From Elusimicrobia bacterium GWB2_63_22 (GTDB lineage: Bacteria; Elusimicrobiota; Elusimicrobia; Elusimicrobiales; UBA9959): DNA of 64,000 bases. The stretch is taken from positions 71,175-135,174 of the forward strand of contig MGUA01000008.1 in assembly GCA_001799735.1 (NCBI GenBank), read 5' to 3'. Under the pieces are notes generated by a model, which ran no database searches, was not told the origin of the DNA, and saw only the letters and a list, made by a program, of their open reading frames with translations. Shown piece after piece: positions 1-8,231 of the stretch (positions within the stretch are counted from its first letter, which is position 1; the number at the start of each line of letters is the position of its first letter). Made by a program: the position numbers and the translations under genes.

Positions 1-167
1 GCCGTGCGGAACAGCAGCGTCAGCAGGTCGCGGTTGAGCTGCTGGGCGAAAAGGCAGTCGTAGAGGCGGCCGTCGTTGGAGAAGAAGGGGGTCTTTTCGG
101 AGATGGGGCGGGGATAGAAATTCTCCCAGTCCGGCTGCACGCTGGTCATTTCCTGTGTTCTCTGCAT
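1..167 (-). CDS. N-terminal fragment, possibly aspartate carbamoyltransferase
   Basis: Only the first 55 codons are inside the window; the gene continues past base 1. The ATG at 167 is preceded by a strong Shine-Dalgarno sequence (AAAGGAGA at about 172-179) at good spacing, which decides this start over the in-frame ATG at 149. The visible protein begins MQRTQEMTSVQPDWENF and contains DCLFAQQLNRDLLTLLF, which resembles the first helix of aspartate carbamoyltransferases (pattern QQFxRDLLxxLF) after an N-terminal extension of about 35 residues. That would place it in pyrimidine synthesis, condensing carbamoyl phosphate with aspartate. The catalytic motifs lie outside the window, so the gene is certain but the product name is a guess. 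Confidence 0.55.
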   Translation of the reverse strand, partial: MQRTQEMTSVQPDWENFYPRPISEKTPFFSNDGRLYDCLFAQQLNRDLLTLLFRT

Positions 168-188
168 GTGGTCTCCTTTTTTTAGGCG

Positions 189-245
189 AACCGCCCGGGG
201 GCGGTTGGCGCCAGCGGGCGGGGGACGGCGGCGTCGCCGGCTGGC
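189..245. other. Pair of intergenic hairpins
   Basis: Two stem-loops fill the 81-base gap between two leftward genes. The first pairs 189-195 with 200-206 (AACCGCC/GGCGGTT); the second pairs CGCCAGC at about 209-215 with GCTGGCG at 240-246. Neither is followed by a T-run in the leftward direction, so they are not clear terminators. They may act in mRNA processing or simply reflect GC-rich DNA. Confidence 0.3.
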
Positions 246-248
246 GGA

Positions 249-755
249 CTAAATTTTCTTTACCAGGTCCAACAGGTCAAGGCGTCGGCCGTGGCCTATT
301 TTTACTTTGGCTATCACCGACCCGCTGCGGGCGTCCTTGAGCGGGTTGTTCTCGTTTACGAAAAATTTCTCTATACCGTACAGGGCCGACATGCCCCTGA
401 AATTGTACTGCAGGCTGGCGCCTACCCAGCCCGGCTCCTGCGGCGGGGTGGCCGAGCAGTCCGTGGCCTCGTACACCGGCACCGGGCCGGCCTCGGTATT
501 GGCGGTGCGGCCGCGGTCCTCCAGTTTTACGAAGACGGGGCCGAACCGGTTGAAAGAGGGGCAGCGGCCGCCCTTGGGCTGGGAGATCTCGTAGGTCAGC
601 GCCACGTAGGTGCCGCTGAGCAGGTCGCGCGGGTCCACCGGGGTGGTTTCCAGGTAGAACTCCGGCGACGCGGAATTGCGGGAGGACAGCAGCCAGCCTC
701 CCCAGACCGCGAAGAAGAGGAGCTGCAGGCCGAGGACTATGCGGAGTTTGCTCAT
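249..755 (-). CDS. GDYXXLXY-domain exported/membrane protein
   Basis: This 168-residue protein has one N-terminal hydrophobic segment (residues about 5-24) and then a soluble domain carrying SGTYVALTYEIS (residues about 47-58), the family signature written as GDYxxLxY, here with Thr for Asp. Such proteins are usually found beside DUF2157 membrane proteins, and that is the case here: its ATG overlaps the stop of the upstream DUF2157 gene by four bases (ATGA), so the two are translationally coupled. The domain follows the membrane anchor and probably sits in the periplasm. The biochemical role of the family is unknown. Family assignment is firm; function is not. Confidence 0.85.
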   Translation of the reverse strand: MSKLRIVLGLQLLFFAVWGGWLLSSRNSASPEFYLETTPVDPRDLLSGTYVALTYEISQPKGGRCPSFNRFGPVFVKLEDRGRTANTEAGPVPVYEATDCSATPPQEPGWVGASLQYNFRGMSALYGIEKFFVNENNPLKDARSGSVIAKVKIGHGRRLDLLDLVKKI

Positions 756-2074
756 CGCTTCACCGACTCGATAAGGGCTTTTCTTCCCTTATTAACAAAG
801 TAGGCCAGCGCCGCGAAGGCCAGGCCCGTAACTATGAAGGCCAGCCCGCTCTTTAGCAGGCCGCCGAAAAGGTCCATAAAGCGGGTGATCGCGGTGAGCG
901 CTATTACCAGCACGCCGCGGTTTATAAGTTTCTCGTCGGAATTCCTGGCGCCGCTGACTATGCAGCCGGCGCCGAAGGCGGCCAGCATCAGGTTGGCGAG
1001 CACGGCCAGGAGCTTGGCCGAGGCCTCGTTGGCGTCGAACAGCAGGAAGGCGCCCAGCATGGAGGCGGCCAGCAGGCTCTTGGCCAGGTAGGTCTCCATC
1101 CTGCCTTCTGGCAGCAGGCGCTGTTTTTTAAACAATACCGTTATCAGGGCGCCTGCGAAGAGGACCCAGGTGAGTGCGCCGCCGGCTACGGTGTCTTCTC
1201 CGGCGTAGCGGGAATAGTCGTGCGTCCGGTAATGCCAGAAGAAGGTCATGGCGTAGACCGCGGCGGTCCAGGCGATCAGCGGCAGCCCGGCCCTGTCTTC
1301 TTCCGGTTCGCGGCCGAAGGACAGCCACAGTACGGCCAACGACATGCCGGCCAGCAGCATCAGCGCCGGCGTGCGTACCTTTATTGCCGTTACGTTCACG
1401 AGCATGAGGAACAGCCAGATCACTCCGGCGGCCAGCGGCCGGCCGGTCTTTCTGCCGGGATAGATGAGGACGCCGGCGGCGAGCACGGCCAGCGCCAGCG
1501 CCCAGTGCCACAGCGGCTGCGCGTCGCCGACGCCCCGGTAGGAGGCCAGCGAGAGCATGCTCTTGCCGCCCAGGGTGCCCCAGTAGAGCGTCGCGATCAA
1601 GAGGGCGGCCGTCAGATAGGCTGCCAGCGGCCTCTTTGAAAACAGGGCCAGCGGCGCGGCCAGGGCGGCCCAGACCAGGTAGGGCTTTACCGGGTCGCCG
1701 CTGAGGTTGAATATCTGCGCGTACAGGCCTATGCCCAGCACCGGCATGAAGAACCAGAGTGTTTCCAGCGGTATGGCGGCGGCGGGTTTGTCTTCGAGGC
1801 GCAGGCTGGCCTCGGCCGCGCCGGCGAACAGGAGCAGGTAGGCGCCCATCTTGGCTATCGCGCCGATCTTGTCCCAGTTGCTGGCTACTACGAGGATTAT
1901 GCCCAGCGCCACGAACAGCCCGGCGGCCGCGGCTATCCAGTGCGCGGCCTTGAAAGAGGCGAAGGTCCGGCGGGCGTAGGCCTTCTCCCAGACGGCGCCG
2001 GCCTGTTCGGGCGTAATAATGCCCTCGGACGCCGCCGCGGCGAGATCCGCTTTAAGTTTTTTGTAGTAGGCCAT
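752..2074 (-). CDS. DUF2157 polytopic membrane protein
   Basis: The 440-residue protein starts with a cytosolic helical segment (residues 1-35, with EGIITPEQAGAVWEKAYARR) typical of the DUF2157 N-terminus, followed by about a dozen hydrophobic segments to the C-terminus. Length and layout fit DUF2157 proteins. It is first in a two-gene leftward unit with the GDYXXLXY protein, a pairing seen across many bacteria and suggesting that the two work together in the envelope. No catalytic motif is visible. An AT-rich promoter region lies about 30 bases upstream, shared with the divergent gene at 2140. The function of the family has not been established as far as I know. Confidence 0.85.
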   Translation of the reverse strand: MAYYKKLKADLAAAASEGIITPEQAGAVWEKAYARRTFASFKAAHWIAAAAGLFVALGIILVVASNWDKIGAIAKMGAYLLLFAGAAEASLRLEDKPAAAIPLETLWFFMPVLGIGLYAQIFNLSGDPVKPYLVWAALAAPLALFSKRPLAAYLTAALLIATLYWGTLGGKSMLSLASYRGVGDAQPLWHWALALAVLAAGVLIYPGRKTGRPLAAGVIWLFLMLVNVTAIKVRTPALMLLAGMSLAVLWLSFGREPEEDRAGLPLIAWTAAVYAMTFFWHYRTHDYSRYAGEDTVAGGALTWVLFAGALITVLFKKQRLLPEGRMETYLAKSLLAASMLGAFLLFDANEASAKLLAVLANLMLAAFGAGCIVSGARNSDEKLINRGVLVIALTAITRFMDLFGGLLKSGLAFIVTGLAFAALAYFVNKGRKALIESVKR

Positions 2075-2101
2075 TATGATCGCCGAACTGTCCCCGCGAT
2101 A

Positions 2102-2109
2102 ATTATAAT
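2102..2109. promoter_or_regulatory. Overlapping divergent -10 elements
   Basis: In a GC-rich genome the AT-rich island at 2098-2137 stands out. TATAAT reads rightward at 2104-2109, toward the GT-C-like gene, and leftward from 2107 to 2102, toward DUF2157. No good -35 was found for either, so transcription is plausible but not proven, and the two promoters would compete for polymerase. Confidence 0.4.
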
Positions 2110-2139
2110 AAATACGCGCGCATATTATAAAATTGAACC

Positions 2140-3894
2140 ATGGAGCAAAAGGACAGGCTTATCGCTATAGCGGGCTGGGCGGCTTTCGCCTTCGCCTGCT
2201 CGGCTTTCTTCCTGCCGGTGATAAACCCGGATGTTTTCTGGCACCTGTCCGCCGGCAAATACGCGCTGGCCCACCTGGGGCCGCCGCGCGCCGACTTCCT
2301 GTCCTGGACCCTGCCCGGGGCGGAGTGGCACGACTTCGAGTGGCTGCCGCAGATCTTCTATTACCTTATTCATAAGGCGGGCGGCTTCAAGGCGCTGCTG
2401 CTCTTCAAGGCGGCGCTGCTGGCGCTGACGCTGCTGGCGTTCCGCGCCATCGTCCTGCTCTACGGCCGGCGCGGGGCGCTGCCGCTGGCGCTGCCCTTCT
2501 TCGCGGCCGCCATTATAACCAACAGCGACCTGCGCCCGGAGAACTTCAGCCTGCTGTTTTTTACGCTGGAGCTCTACTTCCTGGAGCGCCGCCGCCTGGG
2601 CCTGCTCCCGGGGGGGCGGTCCCTGCTGGCCGCCGCCGCCGTTTTCTTCTGCGTCTGGGCCAATATCCACGCCGGGTACATGTACGGCCTGGCCCTGGCG
2701 GGCCTTTACGCCGCCGGGGAATTCTTCGCCGAGGAGCTGCCTTACATCTACGGCAAATCCGGCTTCGTCCGCCCGACGGGCAGCACCTTCTACCTCTGGG
2801 TCTTCTGCGCCGGCTTCGCCGCCAGCCTGGTCAACCCTTACGGCTGGAAGATCTACGCCGTGATCGCCAACCACCAGAAGCACATCAACACCCTGCAGGA
2901 GTACATCCAGGAGTGGAACACCTTCGACCTGATGAACGTCTACCAGTGGCCCTACGTGCTGGCGCTGGCCGGGGTGATGGGCAGCTTCGTCTTCTTCGTG
3001 CTCAGGCGCCGCCACGCCGTGTACTCGCATTTCGCCTGCCTGCTGTTCTTCGTCTGGGCTTCGGCCAACCACGCGCGCCACATCCCCTTCTTCATCATTA
3101 CCGGCCTCACCTTCACGCTGGCCCTGCCCTGGCAGGACATAAAGGTGGGCGGCCGCCGGCTGGCGCAGGCCGCCGGGGCCGCCGCCATCCTCATCCTCTG
3201 GTTCTACGGCGCCAGCGTCTGGACGCAGTACACCGGCAAGGCCACCGGCTTCCGGTGGGGGTCGGACGGGCTGGCCTCCTTCCTGCGGGTCAATAAGGGA
3301 GAGCTCTCGGGGCTGCGCGTTTTTAACCCCTGGGGCTGGGGCGGCTGGCTGGGCTGGACGCTGGCCCCGGACTACAAGGTTTTTGTGGACGGCCGCTACC
3401 TGTTCCACGACAAGATAGCCGAAGTGGTGGACGTGCGCGAAAGTCCCGCCAAGTGGACTGAGCTGATAACCAAATACCGCTTCGACCTCATGCTCATCCA
3501 GCTCGACGAGCCGAAGGTGCCGGTGAAGCAGCGGCTGGCGGACGGCAGGGCGATCATGTTCTGGCGGCCCGCGTACATGTACTACCTGCCGCGCCGGGAG
3601 TGGGCGGTGGTCTACTGGGACAACGGCGCGGCCGCCATGGTGCGCCGGGGCGCGGTGGCCCCGCGCTGGCTGGCCGAGCACGAATACCGCTACCTGCGGC
3701 CCGGCGACACGCTTAACCTGGTGGAACCCACGCTCGCCGGCCAGGTGCCGCTCAAGGACCTGCGCGCCGAAATGGCGCGCTACCTCAAGAACCACGAGGC
3801 GGGCCACGAAACCTCTCTTAATTCGGGCGTCATAAGTTTCATGCGCGGCATGGAAGAGCTGTGCTCGCGCAAGGGGGCCAGATGCGCAGATTGA
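2140..3894 (+). CDS. GT-C-like polytopic membrane protein
   Basis: A 584-residue protein with many membrane segments in residues about 8-360 and a soluble C-terminal domain. Near the N-terminus it carries NPDVFWHLSAGKYAL and later WHDFEWLPQIFYY, matching the pattern (DPDxWWHLxxG ... WxDxEWL) seen in bacterial GT-C-fold membrane proteins; the C-terminal part carries NPWGWGGWLGWTL followed by FVDGR, another hallmark of that group (WGGYLxW ... xDGR). Members are thought to handle lipid-linked sugars, but the substrate and activity here are unknown. It overlaps the following MFS gene by 13 bases, so the two are probably co-expressed. The start is the ATG right after an AT-rich promoter. Confidence 0.75.
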   Translation: MEQKDRLIAIAGWAAFAFACSAFFLPVINPDVFWHLSAGKYALAHLGPPRADFLSWTLPGAEWHDFEWLPQIFYYLIHKAGGFKALLLFKAALLALTLLAFRAIVLLYGRRGALPLALPFFAAAIITNSDLRPENFSLLFFTLELYFLERRRLGLLPGGRSLLAAAAVFFCVWANIHAGYMYGLALAGLYAAGEFFAEELPYIYGKSGFVRPTGSTFYLWVFCAGFAASLVNPYGWKIYAVIANHQKHINTLQEYIQEWNTFDLMNVYQWPYVLALAGVMGSFVFFVLRRRHAVYSHFACLLFFVWASANHARHIPFFIITGLTFTLALPWQDIKVGGRRLAQAAGAAAILILWFYGASVWTQYTGKATGFRWGSDGLASFLRVNKGELSGLRVFNPWGWGGWLGWTLAPDYKVFVDGRYLFHDKIAEVVDVRESPAKWTELITKYRFDLMLIQLDEPKVPVKQRLADGRAIMFWRPAYMYYLPRREWAVVYWDNGAAAMVRRGAVAPRWLAEHEYRYLRPGDTLNLVEPTLAGQVPLKDLRAEMARYLKNHEAGHETSLNSGVISFMRGMEELCSRKGARCAD

Positions 3895-5117
3895 TAGACG
3901 CGGCCAAGGGGCACCCGCTGGCGCTGTTTCCGGATTTCCGCAGGCTCTTCGTCGGGCGCGTCATCTCCGCCGTCGGCGACAAGTTCTTCTCTATAGCCAT
4001 CGCCTGGTGGGTGCTGTCCTCGGCGGGGCAGAATTCCAAATTCCACCTCGGCCTCATCATGGCCGTCAACGTGCTGCCGGTGATAATCTTCGGCCCGCTG
4101 CTGGGCACGCTGTCCGACAGGTCCGACAAGCGGCGCGTCATGCTGGGCGCCGACGCGGCGCGCGCGGGGCTGGTGCTGGCCCTGGGGCTGCTGCTGTGGA
4201 GCGGCCGGCTGAACCTGGTCTGGCTGTATTCCATCTGTTTCCTGATTTCCGGCTTCGGGCCGCTGTTCGAGTCGGCGGTGGCGGCCTCTATCCTGCGCCT
4301 GACCTCCCCGGAGAAAATGCCGCAGGCGGTGGCGGCCGACGCCTCGGTGCTGCAGCTTTCCAACGTGGTGGGCTCGGCGCTGGGCAGCGTGCTGATGGCG
4401 GCGGCCGGCGTGGCCGGCGCCTTCCTGTTCAACGCCGGCGGCTACGCGGCGTCCTTCGCGGCGGTGTGGGGGATAAGGACCGGGCTGGAGCCGGAAGCGC
4501 GGGCTGACAGTTCCTTCATGGCCGAGTTCCAGGAAGGGCTGGCGTATACTTTCGGCAACAAGCCGCTGCTGTGGCTGATCCTTACTTTCGCGGCTTTTAA
4601 TTTCTTCGTCTCGCCGATCCTTATACTTATCCCGATGATAGTGAAGTTCACCCTCAACGAGTCGGTGACCTGGCTGGCGGTGTTCGAGACTTTCTTCGCG
4701 CTGGGTTCGGCGGCGCTGGCGGGGCTGCTGAGTTTCAGGAGCCTGGGCGGCAATATCTACCGCTGGCTGTTCCTGTCGCTGCTGCTGATGGGCGGCTGCT
4801 TTGCGGGGCTGTATTTCTCGCCGAATAAATACCTGGTGTGCGCGCTGCTGTTCATGGGCGGCGCGGCGCTGGGCGGCGGCAACACGCTGGCCATCACCCT
4901 GTTCCAGTCCACGGTGCCCGACGAGATGAAGGGGCGGTTCTTCTCGGTGCTGACCACGCTGGCCTACGCGGTGATGCCGCTGGCTTTCATGACCAACGGC
5001 ATCCTGGCGGAGAAATTCTCGGTGGGGTTCTGCCTGGCCATGAACGCCGCCGCCATCCTGGCCCTCTCAGCCGTTATCCTGCTCATCCCCCGGGTGCCTT
5101 TGGCCGCGGAAGAGTAA
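3882..5117 (+). CDS. MFS transporter
   Basis: A 411-residue major facilitator protein with about 12 hydrophobic segments and the conserved loop after helix 2, LGTLSDRSDKRRVM, the classical DRxxRR signature. It most resembles the EntS/MFS_3-type exporters of small molecules, but the substrate cannot be read from sequence. The ATG at 3882 is preferred because AAGGGGGC at 3871-3878 is a fair ribosome binding site; an upstream GTG at 3861 would add seven residues and is possible. The gene starts inside the end of the GT-C-like gene, arguing for a two-gene unit. A bidirectional terminator follows at 5273-5307 after an unusual inverted repeat. Confidence 0.85.
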   Translation: MRRLIDAAKGHPLALFPDFRRLFVGRVISAVGDKFFSIAIAWWVLSSAGQNSKFHLGLIMAVNVLPVIIFGPLLGTLSDRSDKRRVMLGADAARAGLVLALGLLLWSGRLNLVWLYSICFLISGFGPLFESAVAASILRLTSPEKMPQAVAADASVLQLSNVVGSALGSVLMAAAGVAGAFLFNAGGYAASFAAVWGIRTGLEPEARADSSFMAEFQEGLAYTFGNKPLLWLILTFAAFNFFVSPILILIPMIVKFTLNESVTWLAVFETFFALGSAALAGLLSFRSLGGNIYRWLFLSLLLMGGCFAGLYFSPNKYLVCALLFMGGAALGGGNTLAITLFQSTVPDEMKGRFFSVLTTLAYAVMPLAFMTNGILAEKFSVGFCLAMNAAAILALSAVILLIPRVPLAAEE

Positions 5118-5126
5118 TCGTTGCCG

Positions 5127-5263
5127 GCCCGTCGGCCAGGGGGATGGATAAGCAAAACCGTCTCGGAGGCCGAGGCTTGCGCAAGCGACGAGGCCGAGAG
5201 ACGAGGCGCGCGCACGGTGTGCGCGACGCCGTGTTTTGTGTTCCATCCCCCTGGCCGACGGGC
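5127..5263. repeat. Long inverted repeat with inner hairpins (REP/MITE-like or structured RNA)
   Basis: Two perfect 22-base arms, 5127-5148 and 5242-5263 (beginning GCCCGTCGGCCAGGGGG), are separated by 93 bases. Pairing extends inward as GCAAAAC (5152-5158) with GTTTTGT (5233-5239). The interior holds two more hairpins: a palindrome GCTTGCGCAAGC at 5175-5186 and CGCGCAC/GTGCGCG at 5209-5215/5219-5225. Folded, this gives a long stem closing a multi-branched loop. It lies between the MFS stop codon and the terminator, and no open frame in it looks coding. It may be a non-autonomous repeat or a structured 3' UTR. Confidence 0.7.
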
Positions 5264-5272
5264 TACAGGGAT

Positions 5273-5307
5273 AAAAAAACCGCGGGAGGGCCCGCGGTTC
5301 TTTTTTT
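5273..5307. terminator. Bidirectional intrinsic terminator
   Basis: A stem of ACCGCGGG (5279-5286) with CCCGCGGT (5291-5298) is flanked by seven A on the left and seven T on the right, so it can stop transcription of both the rightward MFS gene and the leftward Nif3-like gene. Confidence 0.9.
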
Positions 5308-5319
5308 GCCGGATTGTGC

Positions 5320-6075
5320 TCAGGCCGGGTTGGGGATGTCGATGAATTCGGTCTTTACCTTGAATTTCTTTTCCAGCAGGCCGGCCAGGGCCTGGACGCC
5401 CGGCTTTTCGCTGTTGTAGTGGCCGGCCGAGATGAAGTTGGAACGGGTTTCGCGGGCGTATTCCTGGGTGGTCTCGTGCACCTCGCCGGTGACGTAGAGG
5501 TCCAGACCGGCCGTGACCGCCTGTTTGAACATGTTCGCCGCGCCGCCGCTTATCGCGCCCACGGTCCGTATTTTCTCGGTACCGAAGCGGAAGCAGAGGG
5601 GTTCCGCGTCCAGCTTGATGGCCAGGGCGGCGGCTATGTCACCGATGGGGACGGGTTTGGGGAAAACGCCGCGCCAGCCGATGGTCTCGCCGTCGTATGT
5701 GCCGAAAGGCTTTATGGCCTTGGCGCCGAGCAGGGCCAGCAGGCGGGCGTTGTTGCCCACTACGGGGTGCTTGTCGAGCGGCAGGTGCCAGGCGCACAGG
5801 GAGAGACCGCTGCGCACCAGCGCGTCGAGCTTGCGCTTGAAGGGGCCGGTGAAGGGCTGGGACGCGCCCCAGAGCAGGCCGTGGTGCACTATCAGCATGT
5901 CGGCGCCGCAGGCCGCCGCGCGCTCGATGCAGGCCAGGGAGGCCGAAACGCCGAAGGCTATTTTCTTTACTTCGGGCCGGCCCTCGTACTGCAGGCCGTT
6001 CTGGGAGGAATCTTTTATCTTCTCCGAACCCAGGTAGGCGTTAACGAAAGCGACTATCTTATCCCTGTCGGCCAT
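5320..6075 (-). CDS. Nif3-like dinuclear metal-centre protein
   Basis: A 251-residue protein of the Nif3/YbgI family. The expected metal ligands are visible: the HH pair in LIVHHGLLW (residues about 61-69), an H/D in CAWHLPLDKHP, and the C-terminal VTGEVHETT and AGHYNSE motifs. These ligands bind two metal ions; family members form toroidal hexamers and are annotated as GTP cyclohydrolase I type 2, although the physiological reaction is uncertain. Length matches the single-domain form without the inserted PII-like domain. It is the last gene of a leftward run, 9 bases after the stop of the glucodextranase-C-like gene, and ends at a bidirectional terminator. Confidence 0.93.
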   Translation of the reverse strand: MADRDKIVAFVNAYLGSEKIKDSSQNGLQYEGRPEVKKIAFGVSASLACIERAAACGADMLIVHHGLLWGASQPFTGPFKRKLDALVRSGLSLCAWHLPLDKHPVVGNNARLLALLGAKAIKPFGTYDGETIGWRGVFPKPVPIGDIAAALAIKLDAEPLCFRFGTEKIRTVGAISGGAANMFKQAVTAGLDLYVTGEVHETTQEYARETRSNFISAGHYNSEKPGVQALAGLLEKKFKVKTEFIDIPNPA

Positions 6076-6084
6076 ATGTTCTCC

Positions 6085-7758
6085 CTATTTCTTTCCCGGT
6101 CTGACCGCGTAGATGTAGCCGCCCGAGATGTTGGAGGCTATGTAGTCGGTCAGCGTAAGATCTTCGCTGCCATTCGGGGACAGCAGCAGCGCCGCGTAGC
6201 CCCACAGCCGCGGGTTGCCTGGCAGCAGGCGGCGGGGGACGCGCACATGCACCGCGCCGTTCTCCACCGTTGGCTTAAAGGTCCCGGCCTGGGCGGAGCC
6301 CCGCGGGGTGACCTTGTAGAGCACGGCTTTGGCGGGGGAAACTTCCAGCGCGTATTCCCAGGCGTTCTCCGGGAACAGCCGCAGCGGGCGGCCCGCCAGC
6401 GGCTTGCCCATGCCGGCGCGCGGCCGGTGGTTGATGTCAATATAGAGGTCCAGGCGGATATGGGAGAAGCCGGAGGCCAGGCCCAGCGCGTTGTCCAGCT
6501 GCAGCGTGGAGAAAGAAAAGTCCACGGCCTCTGCGGAGGCGGTCACCGCGAAAGAGGCCAGTTTCCAGACCCGGTAGGGGTCCGCGCCTTTAGCGAGCGG
6601 CGCCGCCGCGGCCGGCAGGTCCGGCTTGCGGCCGGTGTTGACGATCTCGAAGCCGCCGGGCGTGGTCTTTATCTGGAGGGTGTCCTCCGCGGCGCCGGAG
6701 GCCGCGTCGGAGAGCGTGGAGAAAACCCAGGGCGGGGGCTGCTTCTGCATCAGGCGGTAAACGTTGCCGAGGGCGTTCTGCAGTTCTATCTCCGCCTCGC
6801 GGGCCGCGTCCGGGTCGGGGTAGGCCAGCGCGGCCAGCTTGCGGCCGCCTTCGAGGTTGAAATACTCGTCGAAGGCCGGCTTGGCCGCCTTGTAGTCGCC
6901 CTGGCAGGCGTTGAGGTGCAGCATCAGGTCCGCCCTGGTGCGGGCGAAGGCCGCCAGCGCCCCGGCCTGCTGCGGCGCGGAGGCCCAGGGGGTGTAGTCG
7001 CCGCTCCACGGGCCGGTCAGGAACGGCAGCTGCTCGGCGGGAGCCGCGGTGGAGGACGCCAGCTTGAGCGCGGCCGTCACCGTCTCCCGCCGCTGCGGCA
7101 CGGAGGCCGTCAGCTCCGCGGCCAGCAGCTCGCGCAGCGCCTCCGGGTCCGGCGCTGAAGTTTCGTCGAAAACCAGGAAAGGGGCGGCGGCCGCGGCGGA
7201 AGAGAACAGGACGAAAGGCACGGCGTAAACGCCGTCGAAATCCAGCACGGCCGCGGCGGTGGAGGCGGAGGGGCCGGAGGCTATCCACTTTATGCCCAGG
7301 GCCCTGGCCAGCGGGAAATAATCCGGCACCAGGCCGCCCGGCGTGGAGACCAGCCCTTCGGGGTTCTTCTTAAGGGTTTTATGGGCGGCCTCTTTGGCCA
7401 TGCCCAGGCGCGCCGCCAGGAAATACCTGTCGCTGGTGAGGGCGGCCGTGGAACCTTTGCCCTGCCAGGCCACCTCGGCGGCCGCCGGGTAGTAAAGCAG
7501 CGGCAGCGGCGGGTCGCCGGCCGGGCGCAGGGCCAGCTCCAGGCGGCCCTCCTGCTCCAGTTTCTTTATGCGGTCTTCCAAACCTTTGGGGAGTTCGTCA
7601 AAAGCGGCCGTCAGCCGCAGGTCGCTCCCGGCTTCCAGCAGCCATATTATCTTTTCGGCGCCCTGGCCCGACAGGGGGATCCAGAGCAGGGCTTGTTCCG
7701 CCCGGCAGGGCGGGGCCAAAAGGAGGAGCAGCGAAAAAAGCGCCGTGGGTCTGAGCAT
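6085..7758 (-). CDS. Exported GH57-like / glucodextranase domain C-like protein
   Basis: A 557-residue protein with a signal peptide (MLRPTALFSLLLLLAPPCRA). Residues about 25-330 look like a reduced glycoside hydrolase family 57 or polysaccharide deacetylase-like barrel, with PGGLVPDYFPLARALGIKW resembling the GH57 segment that follows the catalytic region; I cannot find convincing catalytic acids. Residues about 340-555 resemble the C-terminal domain of glucodextranase, a beta-sandwich (for example FSHIRLDLYIDINHRPRAG). The upstream gene carries a CBM48 starch/glycogen-binding domain, so alpha-glucan binding is a reasonable inference. It may be a binding protein rather than an enzyme. Domain calls are moderately certain. 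Confidence 0.65.
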   Translation of the reverse strand: MLRPTALFSLLLLLAPPCRAEQALLWIPLSGQGAEKIIWLLEAGSDLRLTAAFDELPKGLEDRIKKLEQEGRLELALRPAGDPPLPLLYYPAAAEVAWQGKGSTAALTSDRYFLAARLGMAKEAAHKTLKKNPEGLVSTPGGLVPDYFPLARALGIKWIASGPSASTAAAVLDFDGVYAVPFVLFSSAAAAAPFLVFDETSAPDPEALRELLAAELTASVPQRRETVTAALKLASSTAAPAEQLPFLTGPWSGDYTPWASAPQQAGALAAFARTRADLMLHLNACQGDYKAAKPAFDEYFNLEGGRKLAALAYPDPDAAREAEIELQNALGNVYRLMQKQPPPWVFSTLSDAASGAAEDTLQIKTTPGGFEIVNTGRKPDLPAAAAPLAKGADPYRVWKLASFAVTASAEAVDFSFSTLQLDNALGLASGFSHIRLDLYIDINHRPRAGMGKPLAGRPLRLFPENAWEYALEVSPAKAVLYKVTPRGSAQAGTFKPTVENGAVHVRVPRRLLPGNPRLWGYAALLLSPNGSEDLTLTDYIASNISGGYIYAVRPGKK

Positions 7759-7766
7759 CTTTGCCT

Positions 7767-8231
7767 TTATTTAACGGTGAGAAGCGAAACTTTGCGCCCG
7801 CTTTCCATGTCGGTGTCCGGGTTGAGCGGGTCCAGCACGTCCTGCCCGTCCACGCGGCACAGGTACTTGTACCGGCCGGGCGGCAGCGGGACCAGGGCTT
7901 CCCAGAGCCCCTTGCCGCGGCTGGTCAGCGGCAGGGCGTCGGGGTTCCATTTGTTGAAGTCGCCGGCTATCTTTACGTCCTTGGCGCCTTTGATCCTGAC
8001 CGAAAATTTAACGAACCGGATCTCCGGCTGCGGCGGCTCGTCCGGCCTTTCGGCGCGGGCCCGCGCCGGCGGGATGGTGGCGGTCCGTGAGGGTTTTACA
8101 CTGGCCACGTCCCAGTGGCCGACGAAGTTGAAATATTTTTTTATCGCGTTGTTAAACAGCACGCTCGGCACGCTCACCAGCGCCAGGGCGGCGGCCGCGG
8201 CCAGCATCAGCAGGGCCTTCCTCTCCATCAT
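7767..8231 (-). CDS. Membrane-anchored CBM48 (glycogen-binding) protein
   Basis: A 154-residue protein with one N-terminal membrane segment (residues about 5-24), a linker rich in Ala, Arg and Pro, and a C-terminal domain (residues about 72-154) with the CBM48/AMPK-beta pattern: VKIAGDFNKWNP, then LWEALVPLPPGRYKYLCRVDG. This fold binds alpha-glucans. The ATG overlaps the stop of the radical SAM gene (ATGA at 8228-8231), so they are coupled, and nine bases separate it from the next gene, itself a glucan-related exported protein. Anchoring to the envelope with the domain outside the cytoplasm is inferred. No enzyme domain is present. Confidence 0.82.
   Translation of the reverse strand: MMERKALLMLAAAAALALVSVPSVLFNNAIKKYFNFVGHWDVASVKPSRTATIPPARARAERPDEPPQPEIRFVKFSVRIKGAKDVKIAGDFNKWNPDALPLTSRGKGLWEALVPLPPGRYKYLCRVDGQDVLDPLNPDTDMESGRKVSLLTVK

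Noticed and set aside
2125-3807. Leftward open frame of 560 codons opposite the GT-C-like gene
   Set aside because: The product is compositionally biased (Gln, Gly, Val, Arg, His) and matches nothing, while the plus-strand frame has conserved GT-C-like motifs.
5314-7158. Rightward open frame of about 600 codons opposite the Nif3-like and GH57-like genes
   Set aside because: Both leftward genes have clear family motifs, and the opposite frame has no recognisable domain or ribosome binding site.
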